A stretch of 64,000 nucleotides of DNA from CAYUET01 sp964443875 (GCA_964443875.1 CAYUET010000004.1:1-64000); one strand, 5' to 3'; positions 43,199 through 53,234 are shown, counted from the first letter of the stretch. Numbers and translations are program-made. Notes: generated by a model from the sequence alone, not told the origin.

Positions 43199-44656
43199 AT
43201 GAAATATGATGCGGTAATTATCGGGAGCGGGATCGGAGGGTTGACGGCTGCGGTTCTTCTGGGTGAACAGGGTTTTAAGGTGCTTCTTGTTGAAAAGGCT
43301 CCGGCTATCGGAGGTGCATTAAAACGTTTCTATCATTCAGGCCTGGCCTTTGACTCCGGATTTCATTTTACCGGAGGTTTTGATGAGAAAGAAATATTTT
43401 CCGACATGCTTAAGATTCTGGGAGTCTATCCTTTTTTAAAGGAAAATATCCGGACCGTCAGCCAGCATTTTTATCTTCCCTTTTCAGGAAATCATCTGGT
43501 TATCAACGGGCAGGAAAGCCAGAAAAACAGTCTGAAAAATCTTTTTCCAGATGAAGCCGGCGCCCTTGATGATTATTTTTCTCTTCTTGAAAAAACGATG
43601 ATAGCCTGCAGGCTTTATGATCTGCCTTCACTTCTTCAGAATCCTTTTTTTGAACTCAGGGAAGACACCTTGACTCTTCAGCAGGTTCTGGATCAGCATT
43701 TTAAAAACGAAGAGCTTAAAACGATTTTATCCGGAGCCTGTGTTTCTCACGGCACCCCTCCCGATGAGATTTCCTTTGCCAATCACATCCGCGTCGCCGG
43801 GTATGTGATGGACAGGATGTTCACCTTTAAAAACGGAGGGGACGACCTTTTTAATGTTTTATCCAGGAAAATAGGAACGCTTCCTGTTGAGGTGAAAACG
43901 TCCTGTTTTCCGACGGAGTTCCGGTTTGAAAACAAAACAGCAAAAGGCCTGGTCCTCAGTACCGGCGAATACATCGAAATGGACCAATGCCTTTTTACGA
44001 TTCATCCCAAAGAAATTCTGAAGGCGTTTCCTCCTTCCACGTTTACGCCTGCGCTCATACACCGGATTGAGGATTTTGAAAGTTCCAATGGTTTTTTCTG
44101 CGTGTATGGGACTCTTCCTTCCCCCCGTCCTATTTCTCATGAACTGCACCTTATTCTGCCTGAATCCGGCGTGAATCAGTATTTCAGAGAACCCTTTAAG
44201 GAACAGGGCATTCTGAGTCTTATGCTGGCCTGTCATCGGGAGAAAATTACCTTTACAAGCATGGAAACAATATTTTATGAACAGGTCAAAACCATGGAAG
44301 GCAGAAGCCAGGCCTATGATTTTTTTAAGCGGAAAAAAACTCAGGAAAATATGAAATTGATTGAGCAATGCATCCCTGATTTAAAAGAGAAGATGACTCC
44401 AATGAGTTCAGCAACCCCACTGACTTTCAAGGCCTACCTGAATGACTTTGACGGTTCTGCCTATGGGGTAAAACAGAAAATCGGACAATACAGTCTTCTG
44501 GGACGCTTAAGGTTCCGTAATGTTTATTGCGGAGGGCAGAGCGCCGTGCTTCCCGGAATTGTAGGGACCATGTTCAGCAGTTTCCTGATTGCAAGGCAGA
44601 TGATGTCCCTCCCTGTTTTTGATAAATGGATGTATAAGGAACTGGCAAAAATATGA
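43199..44656 (+). CDS. FAD-dependent oxidoreductase, CrtI/phytoene desaturase-like
   Basis: The 485-residue protein starts with the dinucleotide-binding motif DAVIIGSGIGGLTAAVLLGE and EKAPAIGGALKRF, and ends with CGGQSAVLPGIVGTMFSSFL, as in CrtI/retinol-saturase-type flavoproteins. These enzymes desaturate or saturate polyenes. The start was set at the ATG at 43199; the open frame extends into the dehydrogenase gene. Its four-base overlap with the ketoacyl synthase gene links it to the acyl chain-building genes. Confidence 0.8.
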   Translation: MKYDAVIIGSGIGGLTAAVLLGEQGFKVLLVEKAPAIGGALKRFYHSGLAFDSGFHFTGGFDEKEIFSDMLKILGVYPFLKENIRTVSQHFYLPFSGNHLVINGQESQKNSLKNLFPDEAGALDDYFSLLEKTMIACRLYDLPSLLQNPFFELREDTLTLQQVLDQHFKNEELKTILSGACVSHGTPPDEISFANHIRVAGYVMDRMFTFKNGGDDLFNVLSRKIGTLPVEVKTSCFPTEFRFENKTAKGLVLSTGEYIEMDQCLFTIHPKEILKAFPPSTFTPALIHRIEDFESSNGFFCVYGTLPSPRPISHELHLILPESGVNQYFREPFKEQGILSLMLACHREKITFTSMETIFYEQVKTMEGRSQAYDFFKRKKTQENMKLIEQCIPDLKEKMTPMSSATPLTFKAYLNDFDGSAYGVKQKIGQYSLLGRLRFRNVYCGGQSAVLPGIVGTMFSSFLIARQMMSLPVFDKWMYKELAKI

Positions 44657-45873
44657 GACGCGTTGTCATTACCGGTATGGGAGTTGTAAGTCCTCTGGGC
44701 TACGGAATATCTTCTCTTATGGACGGGATTGCCGAAGGCAGAAGTGCGGTTCGTTTTCTTGAGGGCTGGGACCGGCTCAAAGGACTTAAATGTCTGGTGG
44801 GCGCCCCGGTCATTCTGAAGGATGAAAAGAATATTCCCCGGGTGTTCCGGCGTTCCATGAACAGGATGTCCATTATGGCCGTTCAGGCCTGTGATGAAGC
44901 CCTGGCTGCGGCAAATTTGAACAGGGAAACATTAGGTAGCGGACGAGCGGGCTGTGTGATGGGCTCCACGACAGGAAGCCCTGAAGCCATTGAATCGGCC
45001 TTTGAGAAAATTCTGGCCGGATCCATCCATGAGCTCACATCGCTGGCCTTTTTTAAAACCATGTCCCATAGCATTTCCGCAAACGTGGCCCAGTATGTCG
45101 GGCTTTCGGGAATGGTGATATCGGCTTGTGCCGCCTGTGCATCTTCGCTTCAGTCTCTCTGCCTTGGCGCCGATCTTATCCGGTTCGGGAAACAGGAGGT
45201 CATGATTTGCGGAGGTGCGGAAGAATTGCATCCGGTCACGATCGGGTCTTTTGATATTCTGGAGGCAACTTCCATCCGGTATCAGAACACTCCGCAGAAA
45301 ACCCCCCGGCCTTTTGACAAGGAGAGAGACGGTCTTGTGTGCGGGGAAGGGGCCGGGGTGTTGATTCTGGAAGAGTATGAACATGCACTTGCCCGCGGTG
45401 CGGATATTCTGGCGGAAATTACAGGAACTTTTACCAATACCTCCAATGCCCCCATGACTCAGTCAGATGCCCCGTCTCTTGGATTATGCATGAAAGGGGC
45501 TCTTGAAGAGGCCGGTCTTTCTCCGGGGGATATTGACTATATCAGTGCCCATGGGACGGGGACCCTTCAGGGCGATTCTGCTGAAGCTTCAGCCATTCAA
45601 TCCATTTTTGGAAACAGGGTGCCGGTGAGCAGCCTTAAAGGATATATGGGGCATACTTTGGGGGCTTCAGGAGCAATAGAGTCAGCGGCCTCCATTATGA
45701 TGATGAAAAAAGAAATACTGTACCCCGGCTTAAATCTTGACAAACCGGCTGAGGATTGCTCTATAATCAACCTCCTTTTAAAAAAGGAAACAAAAACCGT
45801 CAGAAATGTTTTGAAAAATTCATTTGCTTTCGGGGGAATAAACGCATCAATTATTTTCAGGAGTTTAGGATAA
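44653..45873 (+). CDS. Beta-ketoacyl-ACP synthase (FabF-like)
   Basis: The 406-residue protein is a thiolase-fold ketosynthase: VVITGMGVVSPLG at the N terminus, the nucleophile Cys in SACAACASSLQ, the two catalytic His residues in SAHGTGTLQGD and GYMGHTLGASG, and the Lys in SSLKGYMG. It extends acyl-ACP chains by decarboxylative condensation. Its stop overlaps the acyl carrier protein start (TAATG). Its place in a small cluster with its own carrier protein suggests a special acyl or polyene product rather than housekeeping fatty acids. Confidence 0.92.
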   Translation: MRRVVITGMGVVSPLGYGISSLMDGIAEGRSAVRFLEGWDRLKGLKCLVGAPVILKDEKNIPRVFRRSMNRMSIMAVQACDEALAAANLNRETLGSGRAGCVMGSTTGSPEAIESAFEKILAGSIHELTSLAFFKTMSHSISANVAQYVGLSGMVISACAACASSLQSLCLGADLIRFGKQEVMICGGAEELHPVTIGSFDILEATSIRYQNTPQKTPRPFDKERDGLVCGEGAGVLILEEYEHALARGADILAEITGTFTNTSNAPMTQSDAPSLGLCMKGALEEAGLSPGDIDYISAHGTGTLQGDSAEASAIQSIFGNRVPVSSLKGYMGHTLGASGAIESAASIMMMKKEILYPGLNLDKPAEDCSIINLLLKKETKTVRNVLKNSFAFGGINASIIFRSLG

Positions 45874-46148
45874 TGACGGACGAAGAGATTAAAAATAAAG
45901 TGAATCAGATTTTCATCGAAGAATTTGAAATTTCTCAGGAAAAAATTGTTCCGGAGGCTGAAATTTTCACCACTCTCGGTCTTGATAGTCTTGATATTGT
46001 TGATCTGGTGGTCGCTCTTGAAAAGATTTTTGATGTGAAGATAAAATCCAGGGAGAGCCTGCAGCAGATCCGTACAGTAGGGGATATTTATCAGTTTATT
46101 ATTAAAACCCGCGATGCACTTAAAGAAGAACAGAATCGGCAGGATTGA
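45873..46148 (+). CDS. Acyl carrier protein
   Basis: The 91-residue protein has the carrier fold with the phosphopantetheine Ser in GLDSLDIVDLVVALEK. The start is the ATG at 45873, overlapping the ketosynthase stop, with GGAG upstream. It probably carries the chain built by the preceding synthase. Confidence 0.9.
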   Translation: MTDEEIKNKVNQIFIEEFEISQEKIVPEAEIFTTLGLDSLDIVDLVVALEKIFDVKIKSRESLQQIRTVGDIYQFIIKTRDALKEEQNRQD

Positions 46149-46165
46149 GTGTCCCTTTTTTTAGG

Positions 46166-46185
46166 AACCCTTTATTTAAAGGGTT
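46166..46185. terminator. Palindrome after the acyl carrier gene
   Basis: AACCCTTTA and TAAAGGGTT form a perfect nine-base stem with a two-base spacer. There is no U-run after it, so terminator function is only possible. A GGATCC-containing inverted repeat follows near 46202-46228. Confidence 0.4.
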
Positions 46186-46286
46186 AAGGGCTGTAGTGAA
46201 CCGGATCCACTGGAGGATCCTTCCGGACGGGTTTTCCATTTTATTTGTTCTCGTAAAAATCAAGTCTTAATAAAAGGAAAAAACGG

Positions 46287-47450
46287 GTGCGGCTTTTTTT
46301 GTTTAATCTGCTTTTCTATATGGTTTTTCTTTCCTACAGCCTGTTTCTGTCCTTCCTTTTTTTAATTTTTCTTATTCCTGTTAAATTGATCAATCCTCTT
46401 AAAGGTGCGCAATTGATCCGTTGTGGAGTCTGGATATACGGCAGAGGGCTGATCAAATATGCGATACGTCCTTTTATCACCTGCGAGTTTATCAGGGATT
46501 TTGAAGGGCCCATCAAACCCGGCTCTGTTTTTGTCCTGAATCATAATTCTTTTTCCGATACCTTTGTTTTCGGTCTTCTTCCTTTTATGGATGCGGTGAT
46601 GGTTGTCCGGGCCTGGCCTTTTAAAATTCCCGTCCTGGGTTTTTTTGCGAGGCATGCAGGCTACCTGAATATTGATGGGGGATCTTCCGAGCATGTCCTT
46701 CAAACTGCCGGAAAACTTCTCCGTCAGAAGGTTTCCATCATGATTTTTCCGGAAGGAACCCGTGCCGGAGACAAGCCGATGGGCAGATTTCACAGCCTGG
46801 CCTTCAAAATCGCCTCTGAAAACCAGGCCGATATCATCCCGATGGTCATCACCGGGAACAGGCAGTGTCCCAGACGAGGCTCAATCATTATGAGGCCGGT
46901 CAAGGTAACCCTGAGGGCCCTGAATCCCGTGACTCCGTCCTATTATTCGGACATTAATCTTTTTGTGCTTAAGAATAAAATCCGCAATCTGATCTGCCGC
47001 AATCTTGCGCTTATGGAAGGGAAGTCTTTAAAACCTCTCTGCGATGAAGAGACTGCGCTGAAGATCATGCCGCATAAGCCGCCCATGCTTCTGGTTAAAA
47101 AACTCCTGCGCTCTGAAGAAAATTTTGCCCGGACAGAAATCCGGATAACCCCGGATAACCCTTTTCTGGATGCCTGCGGAAATCTTCATGAGGCCGTTTT
47201 CCCTGAGCTTATAGCCCAGACGCTTGCTCTTAATACCGCCTATACACGAAGTCTATGCAATGATATCCTTAAAAGCGGATTTGTAGTGGGATTCAAACAT
47301 TTCAAGGTATACCAGAGCGCCAAAGTATTTGATTTTCTGACGGTGGATATCCGTAAAACAGGAGAGTTTGAAAACCTGACCATTATCGAGGGAAAAGTTT
47401 TTTATGAGGATTCCCTTATCGCTGAAGGGGAAGTCCGGATCTGGGCCTGA
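46287..47450 (+). CDS. Acyltransferase (PlsC) fused to a hot-dog dehydratase-like domain
   Basis: The 387-residue protein has an N-terminal membrane segment, a PlsC domain (about 60-230) with intact NHNSFSDT (HX4D) and FPEGTR motifs, and a C-terminal hot-dog domain (about 260-387) with IMPHKPPMLLVKKLL, resembling the ApeP/FabZ-type dehydratase of aryl polyene clusters. The start is GTG at 46287 with AAAGGA upstream. With the ketosynthase and carrier protein it could make and place an unusual acyl chain on a lipid or sugar. Whether the hot-dog part is catalytic is uncertain. Confidence 0.75.
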   Translation: MRLFLFNLLFYMVFLSYSLFLSFLFLIFLIPVKLINPLKGAQLIRCGVWIYGRGLIKYAIRPFITCEFIRDFEGPIKPGSVFVLNHNSFSDTFVFGLLPFMDAVMVVRAWPFKIPVLGFFARHAGYLNIDGGSSEHVLQTAGKLLRQKVSIMIFPEGTRAGDKPMGRFHSLAFKIASENQADIIPMVITGNRQCPRRGSIIMRPVKVTLRALNPVTPSYYSDINLFVLKNKIRNLICRNLALMEGKSLKPLCDEETALKIMPHKPPMLLVKKLLRSEENFARTEIRITPDNPFLDACGNLHEAVFPELIAQTLALNTAYTRSLCNDILKSGFVVGFKHFKVYQSAKVFDFLTVDIRKTGEFENLTIIEGKVFYEDSLIAEGEVRIWA

Positions 47451-47502
47451 GCGAGTTGAATGACTAAGATGGTCGTAATAAGAAAGGGCAGATTAGCCCT
47501 TC

Positions 47503-47710
47503 TATTGCATGAAAAATCAGAAAAAATCCATTCGAACCCTAATAAATCAATCCTTCCAGCCCCACTGTTGACTTCAATCTTTGGGTACAAATTGTCCCCA
47601 ATCATGCATTCAGACAAAAAACAACCTTTTATCTGTGCAAGCCTGTTTTGACTGGGTCAAACAGGCATTGCATCCCGAATATTTGTCGCTTACGCGCAAA
47701 ATTCGGGTTA
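47503..47710 (-). repeat. Long inverted repeat, copy A
   Basis: This stretch of about 207 bp is the reverse complement, with scattered substitutions, of 62777-62983. It contains the hairpins GCCTGTTTTGAC...GTCAAACAGGC and CCCGAATATTTG...CAAAATTCGGG. It starts at the stop of the minus-strand LAP-motif gene, so relative to that gene it is a downstream element. It fills most of the 257-base gap before that gene. Confidence 0.85.
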
Positions 47711-50062
47711 GGCTGCAGATTGAAATAGACCGGGGAACGTTTGATTAAATTGTGTAAGCGCCTGCTGATCGTCTTTTTTGGAGAGTCTGAGATAATCAAT
47801 AATTTCCTTGAGAACAACAGTTAATTGCTGGTTGTTCATTTCAGGAATGTTGGCAATTTTGTTTTGAAGACTTTTGGATAAAAATGTATTTTTTATGGTT
47901 ATTCCGGCATTACTGTCAGTTTCGATGTCTTTTTGAATGGATTCGTAGTGATTGCCAAGTTTGTTTTTAATCACCATTAAAACTCCGACCCAGTCAGTCG
48001 TTTCATAGGCATTCAGGCTTTTCCCGAAAATGTTGCAAAGATCAGGGCCTTCGAACTTCTCGTCTATTTTGTCTTTATAGACTTTAATTTCAGCATCCCA
48101 TTTTTTCCATTTATTGATTCTGATTTCGCTATTCACTTGTGCCGCGTAACTGACAAAACCTTCGAAAAACTGTTTCTCACAGGTAGCTAAAAGTTCGGCA
48201 GCAATCACTTTCGAATCCAGTTCCTTATTTTGCATTTTTTCAAGGAGTATATGTTCAATGTTGGCGTTCTGTCCCTTGTGTTCTTTTATTAGCAGGACAA
48301 GATCTTCAATATTTTTATCTTTATGATGCATATCCATCATAAAATTCCCGGTTTCATCATTCATGGCATTCATGGAATATTGAATTTGAAGAAGTCTTGA
48401 AATGTATTTCGCTGAGTTGGCAAGGGATTTGTGGGGATCCTCCGCATACTTCTCTTTTGTCTTGAGCATTTTGGCTGCATTTTCAATCATGGAGCAGAGC
48501 TGGCGATAGGACATTCCTTTTTCTCTTAAATTGATGTATTCAAGACTTTTCGGGTCATATCCGGCCATCTGGCCGTTTATGACAGTTTCTATAAAGGCCC
48601 CCGGAGTAAGATAGGCATCATCTTCAAAACTTTTTACAATCATGGATTGCATCAGAAGATCTTTCATGACTTCAGGGTCTGATGAATCTTTTTCCTTGCT
48701 TTTAATGGCGTCCTTCATTGCTGATAATTTTTCAAGCTCAACAAGAAAAAGATTGTTTTTAATAATTTTATCGACTTCCTTCTGCTGATATTTATCCAGA
48801 GAGGGGTAATTTAAAGGACGTCTTAAGGAGATTTCATCCATGAACGCGTTGAATCTTCTTTCCCCCATTCCGATCATGAGATTCATGGTTCTAAGCAGTT
48901 CGTCATTTTTTCCTTTAAGCGATTTTGTCAGGCTTTCCTTCAGATTTTTCCAGGCGGGGGAATCCGTACTGCCGACATTCTGCAGGAAGGCAAAAAAAGA
49001 CATGGCCGTTTCTATGGTCATGACCTCATTGGAGGCGCTGCCGAACTCCTCAAGATTGAACAGGATGGGATCCGTATAAACATTGGTATCAAAGCAGGTG
49101 TCCGGAAAAACATAGGGGCCACGTTCTGCCGTCTGTCTCATGAGGGCATTGAATTTTTCATAGAATTTTTTCACAACTACTTCCGAGCGGTTATTCAGGA
49201 TTCCCGGGGTTAAAGATTGAACTGTGGGATCATAGTCGCTTTGCACCGGCTGAGCAGACCCGGGAGTGTTGATCCTGTGCGAAACAGCTTTCCCTTCATT
49301 TTGGATATCTTTCCCGGCAACTTCATGTTCAGCCTCATTAATAAGGAGGTCTATAATCTGTTTTCGTCGCGTATCAAGATTCTTAATGATTTCCGGATCG
49401 GTTAACTGGCCCTGATTGATCCATTTTCTAAGCTGTTCCCAATTGTTCAGAGTGACAAGAAATTTGAAGTAAGCGTCATTTTTGAGATCTTCAATGTGCG
49501 TCAAGGTACTGAGGGTTTTAGGCAGGGTGGAAATTTCACCCAGCAGGTTTTCCGTGTCCTTCGCTTTTGCAACGGAGGGAATGTTGATGGGGCTATACTC
49601 CTTGAGGGCCTCCTGAACAGTTTCGCTGACAGCAGACAGGAGAAGGTCATGGGATGCCGAAGAATCCATACGGTCTGAAAGACTTAACAGACTGCTCCAG
49701 ATTCCGTAAAGAGTGTCTTTACGGACCTCCATCTGGGGGATTTGAAGCAGGGATTTATGAATGGAATTCATTATTTCCAGGTATTTTTTATCAAGCCCTT
49801 GTTTGGTGTTCAGCCATTTTTCAAAATTTTTTCTGTCTTCCTGCAGAAACTTTTCATTGTTTTCGAGGAGAAAATCCAGGGCTTCCATATGAAGAAGCTG
49901 GGCGGAAGAAATATTCCTCAGGTGGGATGCAGGGGCCAGAACCTGACGGATAAAAAAATCATTCTGATTGCTGATTTTTTTGCAATCCACTCCGGTGCTG
50001 CTCATTAAGGTATAGCATAAAGCCGGGATTGCAATAAGTATATATACAGACTTCCTCGTCAT
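47708..50062 (-). CDS. Large exported protein with N-terminal LAP motif
   Basis: The 784-residue protein has a signal peptide (MTRKSVYILIAIPALCYTLM), then NDFFIRQVLAPASHLRN shortly after cleavage, and then a long, mainly helical chain without recognisable enzyme motifs. A similar NDPF....LAPKTNL stretch follows the signal peptide of the protein at 56792. The start was moved to the ATG at 50062, which places the signal peptide at the N terminus. No function can be proposed. The gene ends at repeat copy A. Confidence 0.65.
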   Translation of the reverse strand: MTRKSVYILIAIPALCYTLMSSTGVDCKKISNQNDFFIRQVLAPASHLRNISSAQLLHMEALDFLLENNEKFLQEDRKNFEKWLNTKQGLDKKYLEIMNSIHKSLLQIPQMEVRKDTLYGIWSSLLSLSDRMDSSASHDLLLSAVSETVQEALKEYSPINIPSVAKAKDTENLLGEISTLPKTLSTLTHIEDLKNDAYFKFLVTLNNWEQLRKWINQGQLTDPEIIKNLDTRRKQIIDLLINEAEHEVAGKDIQNEGKAVSHRINTPGSAQPVQSDYDPTVQSLTPGILNNRSEVVVKKFYEKFNALMRQTAERGPYVFPDTCFDTNVYTDPILFNLEEFGSASNEVMTIETAMSFFAFLQNVGSTDSPAWKNLKESLTKSLKGKNDELLRTMNLMIGMGERRFNAFMDEISLRRPLNYPSLDKYQQKEVDKIIKNNLFLVELEKLSAMKDAIKSKEKDSSDPEVMKDLLMQSMIVKSFEDDAYLTPGAFIETVINGQMAGYDPKSLEYINLREKGMSYRQLCSMIENAAKMLKTKEKYAEDPHKSLANSAKYISRLLQIQYSMNAMNDETGNFMMDMHHKDKNIEDLVLLIKEHKGQNANIEHILLEKMQNKELDSKVIAAELLATCEKQFFEGFVSYAAQVNSEIRINKWKKWDAEIKVYKDKIDEKFEGPDLCNIFGKSLNAYETTDWVGVLMVIKNKLGNHYESIQKDIETDSNAGITIKNTFLSKSLQNKIANIPEMNNQQLTVVLKEIIDYLRLSKKDDQQALTQFNQTFPGLFQSAA

Positions 50063-50282
50063 TGTTATTTTATAATCCTTATTAGTTACTTTTATAATGT
50101 AGAAATTGTACCTTATGCGGGGTAGGGAGTAAAGATCTCGGATGTATTTTTTTTGCATATAAGTTTTATTGATTCTTTTTAGAGAAACGTGCTATTTTTT
50201 GTTAAATCCGGATTGGGGAAATTTTTGTACAAGCCTAAGCGAAGTAAAGATTTAGTTGAATAATTAATTAAGGATAAATCAG

Positions 50283-51848
50283 GTGCCTCCATTTAAATTA
50301 TTATCTTGTGAACAGAGCCGTGAACTGGATAGAAAAACGATTGATCTGGGTTATGCCTCAGGTGAAGAGCTTATGCGGCGTGCCGGAAAGGCTATTGCAG
50401 CAAGAGTGATGGAGACCTGCAGGATCCGGAATTTCTCAAAAGAAATTCTTTTGCTCGCCGGAAAGGGCAATAACGGAGGGGATGCTTTTGTTGCGGCCTT
50501 TTATCTCCATCAATCCGGATTCGATCCCAAGATTCTCTTAACAACACCCACAGAAAACATCCGGGCCGAAGCGCTGACTCATTTTAAGAAGCTCGAAAAA
50601 TTACCGATTCCTGTCGCCTCCGCCCTTAAGGCTCAGGAAATCAGAATGGTATTGAACCAGTTTAAAGGGGATGTGATTGTTGACGGACTTTTGGGTACGG
50701 GGTTTACACCTCCCCTTTCGGATTATTATCAGGAAGTCATCAGGATGATCAATCAGACGAATGCCTGCATCCTGTCCATTGATATTCCTTCTGGACTAAG
50801 CCGTATTAAAAGTGATTCCCCGATTATTATGGCGGACCAGACGCTGTCTCTGGGGACGGTCAAAGATGTGCTTGTCTCCTCGGGGAGCATAGACTATTCA
50901 GGCAGAGTCATTCCTGTGGATATCGGGTTTCCCACCCAGCTTGTGAATGAGTATTATACCAATATTCATGTTTTTGATCCCGCGGATTGCCGGCTGTATC
51001 TGCACAGACGTCTTCGCAGTGCGCACAAGGGGAACTTTGGGCATGTGCTGGTGGTCGGCGGAAGTTTCGGGATGTCCGGGGCTGCGATTCTTTCGGCTTA
51101 TGGAGCTCTGAGGGCAGGGTGCGGACGAGTCTCTGTCTATACAGAAAAAGAGAGCCGTCCGATTGTGCACTCCGTTCTTCCCGAGGCGATGACCATAGAT
51201 TTTGATCATCTTGTCGAAAAATGGAGGAAAAGAAAAAGTAATGAGCTCAGGAAGGCTCTTGAAATGTTTTCCGTGCTCTGCATAGGTCCTGGGCTAGGCA
51301 AATCCTCCAGGGCCTTACATCTTCTTAAGGCCCTGGGTGAGAATTTTAAAGGATCTGTGCTTTTGGATGCGGATGCACTGAATCTTCTTTCTTTGAATCC
51401 GGGAATCATCGGAGTCTTTTCACAGGAAAAGATTTTAACCCCTCATCCCGGGGAGGCGGCCAGACTTTTGGGGGTTACAACCAGAGACGTTGAGGCAGAC
51501 CGGGTGCAGTCCATTCATAACCTTCAGAAAAAATATAATTCAACCATACTCCTCAAAGGGGCTAATTCACTGGTTTCAGATTCAGGAGTTTCCACTCTTC
51601 ATCTGACAGGGACTCCGGCCATGGCTCAGGGGGGGATGGGGGATGTTTTGTCCGGTATTATCGCAAGCTTTATGGGGCAGGGATTGCTGCCTTATGATGC
51701 ATCTAACTTGGGAGTTTGTCTTCATGGTCTATGTGCGGAATATCTCGAAGAAGAAAAAGGCCCGTTTGGTTTTATGGCAAAGGAAACTGCAGATATTCTG
51801 CCTGTTGTTGTTAAAAAATTAGGCAGATTTCCAAAAAGGTCGCTCTGA
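50283..51848 (+). CDS. nnr: Bifunctional NAD(P)H-hydrate epimerase/dehydratase
   Basis: The 521-residue protein joins an N-terminal YjeF_N epimerase (about 1-220, with LLAGKGNNGGDAFVAAF and SIDIPSGLS) to a C-terminal ADP-dependent NAD(P)HX dehydratase (about 235-515, with GHVLVVGGSFGMSGAAILSA, LTPHPGEAARLLG, and GGMGDVLSGIIASFMGQG). It repairs hydrated NAD(P)H in the cytoplasm. The start is GTG at 50283 with AAGGA upstream. Confidence 0.94.
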   Translation: MPPFKLLSCEQSRELDRKTIDLGYASGEELMRRAGKAIAARVMETCRIRNFSKEILLLAGKGNNGGDAFVAAFYLHQSGFDPKILLTTPTENIRAEALTHFKKLEKLPIPVASALKAQEIRMVLNQFKGDVIVDGLLGTGFTPPLSDYYQEVIRMINQTNACILSIDIPSGLSRIKSDSPIIMADQTLSLGTVKDVLVSSGSIDYSGRVIPVDIGFPTQLVNEYYTNIHVFDPADCRLYLHRRLRSAHKGNFGHVLVVGGSFGMSGAAILSAYGALRAGCGRVSVYTEKESRPIVHSVLPEAMTIDFDHLVEKWRKRKSNELRKALEMFSVLCIGPGLGKSSRALHLLKALGENFKGSVLLDADALNLLSLNPGIIGVFSQEKILTPHPGEAARLLGVTTRDVEADRVQSIHNLQKKYNSTILLKGANSLVSDSGVSTLHLTGTPAMAQGGMGDVLSGIIASFMGQGLLPYDASNLGVCLHGLCAEYLEEEKGPFGFMAKETADILPVVVKKLGRFPKRSL

Positions 51849-52057
51849 AAACTGACATTTATTGTTTGTAAAATAAACATTTGAGAACAGTTTATTATTT
51901 TTTAGTTAAAAATTCTGCTTCAAAATAAAACGTTTGTTTATGTAAGCTATTTTCAGCATTGGTATTATGGATGGTATTGTGTTTTAGTTTTTTTATTTTT
52001 AATTGAGAGAGATATTGGATGTTTGTGGTACAATTAATGCAAAAATGTTAATAGAGA

Positions 52058-52063
52058 TATAAT
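52058..52063 (+). promoter_or_regulatory. Possible -10 box of the flagellar switch operon
   Basis: A perfect TATAAT lies 30 bases before the first fliL gene, with a weak TTAATG 18 bases upstream. No sigma28 or sigma54 consensus is clear in the 244-base gap after nnr. Confidence 0.35.
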
Positions 52064-52092
52064 CTTGATAAAATTACGACAAAAGAGGAATT

Positions 52093-52686
52093 ATGCCCGA
52101 AGAAAAGAAAACAGCTGCGGATAAGAAGCCTGCCGAGGATAATGCTTCCCCGGATTTGGCCCCCCTGATTCCGGGTTTGGAAGGGGGCTCTGAAAATAAT
52201 AAGCATTGGCTCTTGATCGGAAGCTGTATTTTGGGGGCATTGCTTTTAATGGTTCCCTATTATTTTTTTTATCAATGGGGATATCAGAAAGGGTATGAGG
52301 CGATTTTTAAGCCGAATCCGGAGAGTTTGCAGCCTGTTTCCGAATACTGCAAACATGCCTTATACCCCCTTCGTAAAATCGAAATCAATCTTCTGGATGC
52401 AAATCCCCGCATGTTTATGGTTTTGTCTCTGTATCTGGGGCTGAAAACAAATGAGGAGCTTTCAGAATGCGCTGCCAAGGAAAGTATTTTGAGAGACCTG
52501 GTCATTTCCGTGGTATCTCGTTTTAAATCCAGTGAAATAGCCTCTGCAGAGAACATGAACAAATTAAAAAGATTGATCAAGGATGAGATGAATGCTACCC
52601 TGTCAAAGGCACGTGTGGTTGAACTGTTTTTTACAGAAAATCGCATTAAAATTTTACAACCCGTCAAATATTTTGATTCAGAATAG
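52093..52686 (+). CDS. FliL-like flagellar basal body protein (first paralog)
   Basis: The 197-residue protein has a charged N terminus, a single membrane helix (about residues 38-60), and a FliL-like periplasmic domain (INLLDANPRMFMVLSLYLGL, ESILRDLVISVVSRF). FliL surrounds the stator in the motor. It is more diverged than the next gene and lies 11 bases before it. An AGAGGAA site supports the start. Confidence 0.72.
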   Translation: MPEEKKTAADKKPAEDNASPDLAPLIPGLEGGSENNKHWLLIGSCILGALLLMVPYYFFYQWGYQKGYEAIFKPNPESLQPVSEYCKHALYPLRKIEINLLDANPRMFMVLSLYLGLKTNEELSECAAKESILRDLVISVVSRFKSSEIASAENMNKLKRLIKDEMNATLSKARVVELFFTENRIKILQPVKYFDSE

Positions 52687-52697
52687 GGAGTGTTGCC

Positions 52698-53219
52698 ATG
52701 GCAGATAATGACAAAAAACAAAAAGAAGCCGAGACCGCTGCTCCTGCAGCTCCGGAGAAAGCTTCTTTATTCAGCAAAAAAAATATTATCATTTTATCTG
52801 TGCTCCTCATCGTTATAGGGGCAGGTGCCTTTGCAGGTATAAAAATGATTGGAAAAAATACCAAGAAGGACGCTAAAAAAGAGGAGTCGTCTTCTGAGCA
52901 TAAAAAAGAGAGTTTTATTTACACTTTCAAGCCTTTGATTACCAATATTGCCGGAACAAATGCCAGCCGGTTTTTGAAAGTCACGGTCAGCCTCCAATAT
53001 GAAGAAAGGGAACTGGAAAAAATTTTTGATGAGAAAAATGCAATTTTTCTGGATACCATGAATGGAGTCTTTAGTTCTTTGACCCTGGAACAGGTGACAG
53101 AAATAACCCAGAGGGATGGTTTGAAGAGAGAAATTCGCGATAAGATTAATGAAATTCTGGCTGAGGCGAAAAAACCCCAGATAAAAAACATTTTTTTCAG
53201 TGAATATATTTGTCAATAG
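52698..53219 (+). CDS. fliL: Flagellar basal body protein FliL
   Basis: The 173-residue protein has a membrane helix (about 33-52) and the FliL domain with FKPLITNIAGTNASRFLKV, LEKIFDEKNAIFLDTM and IKNIFFSEYICQ at the end. It stabilises the stator around the rotor. It is the second FliL in tandem. Confidence 0.85.
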   Translation: MADNDKKQKEAETAAPAAPEKASLFSKKNIIILSVLLIVIGAGAFAGIKMIGKNTKKDAKKEESSSEHKKESFIYTFKPLITNIAGTNASRFLKVTVSLQYEERELEKIFDEKNAIFLDTMNGVFSSLTLEQVTEITQRDGLKREIRDKINEILAEAKKPQIKNIFFSEYICQ

Positions 53220-53234
53220 GAAGGAAATGCCGCC

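Noticed and set aside
47520..47560. tRNA T-arm-like ATTCGAACCC
   Set aside because: No flanking stem or cloverleaf can be drawn, and the sequence belongs to the long repeat.
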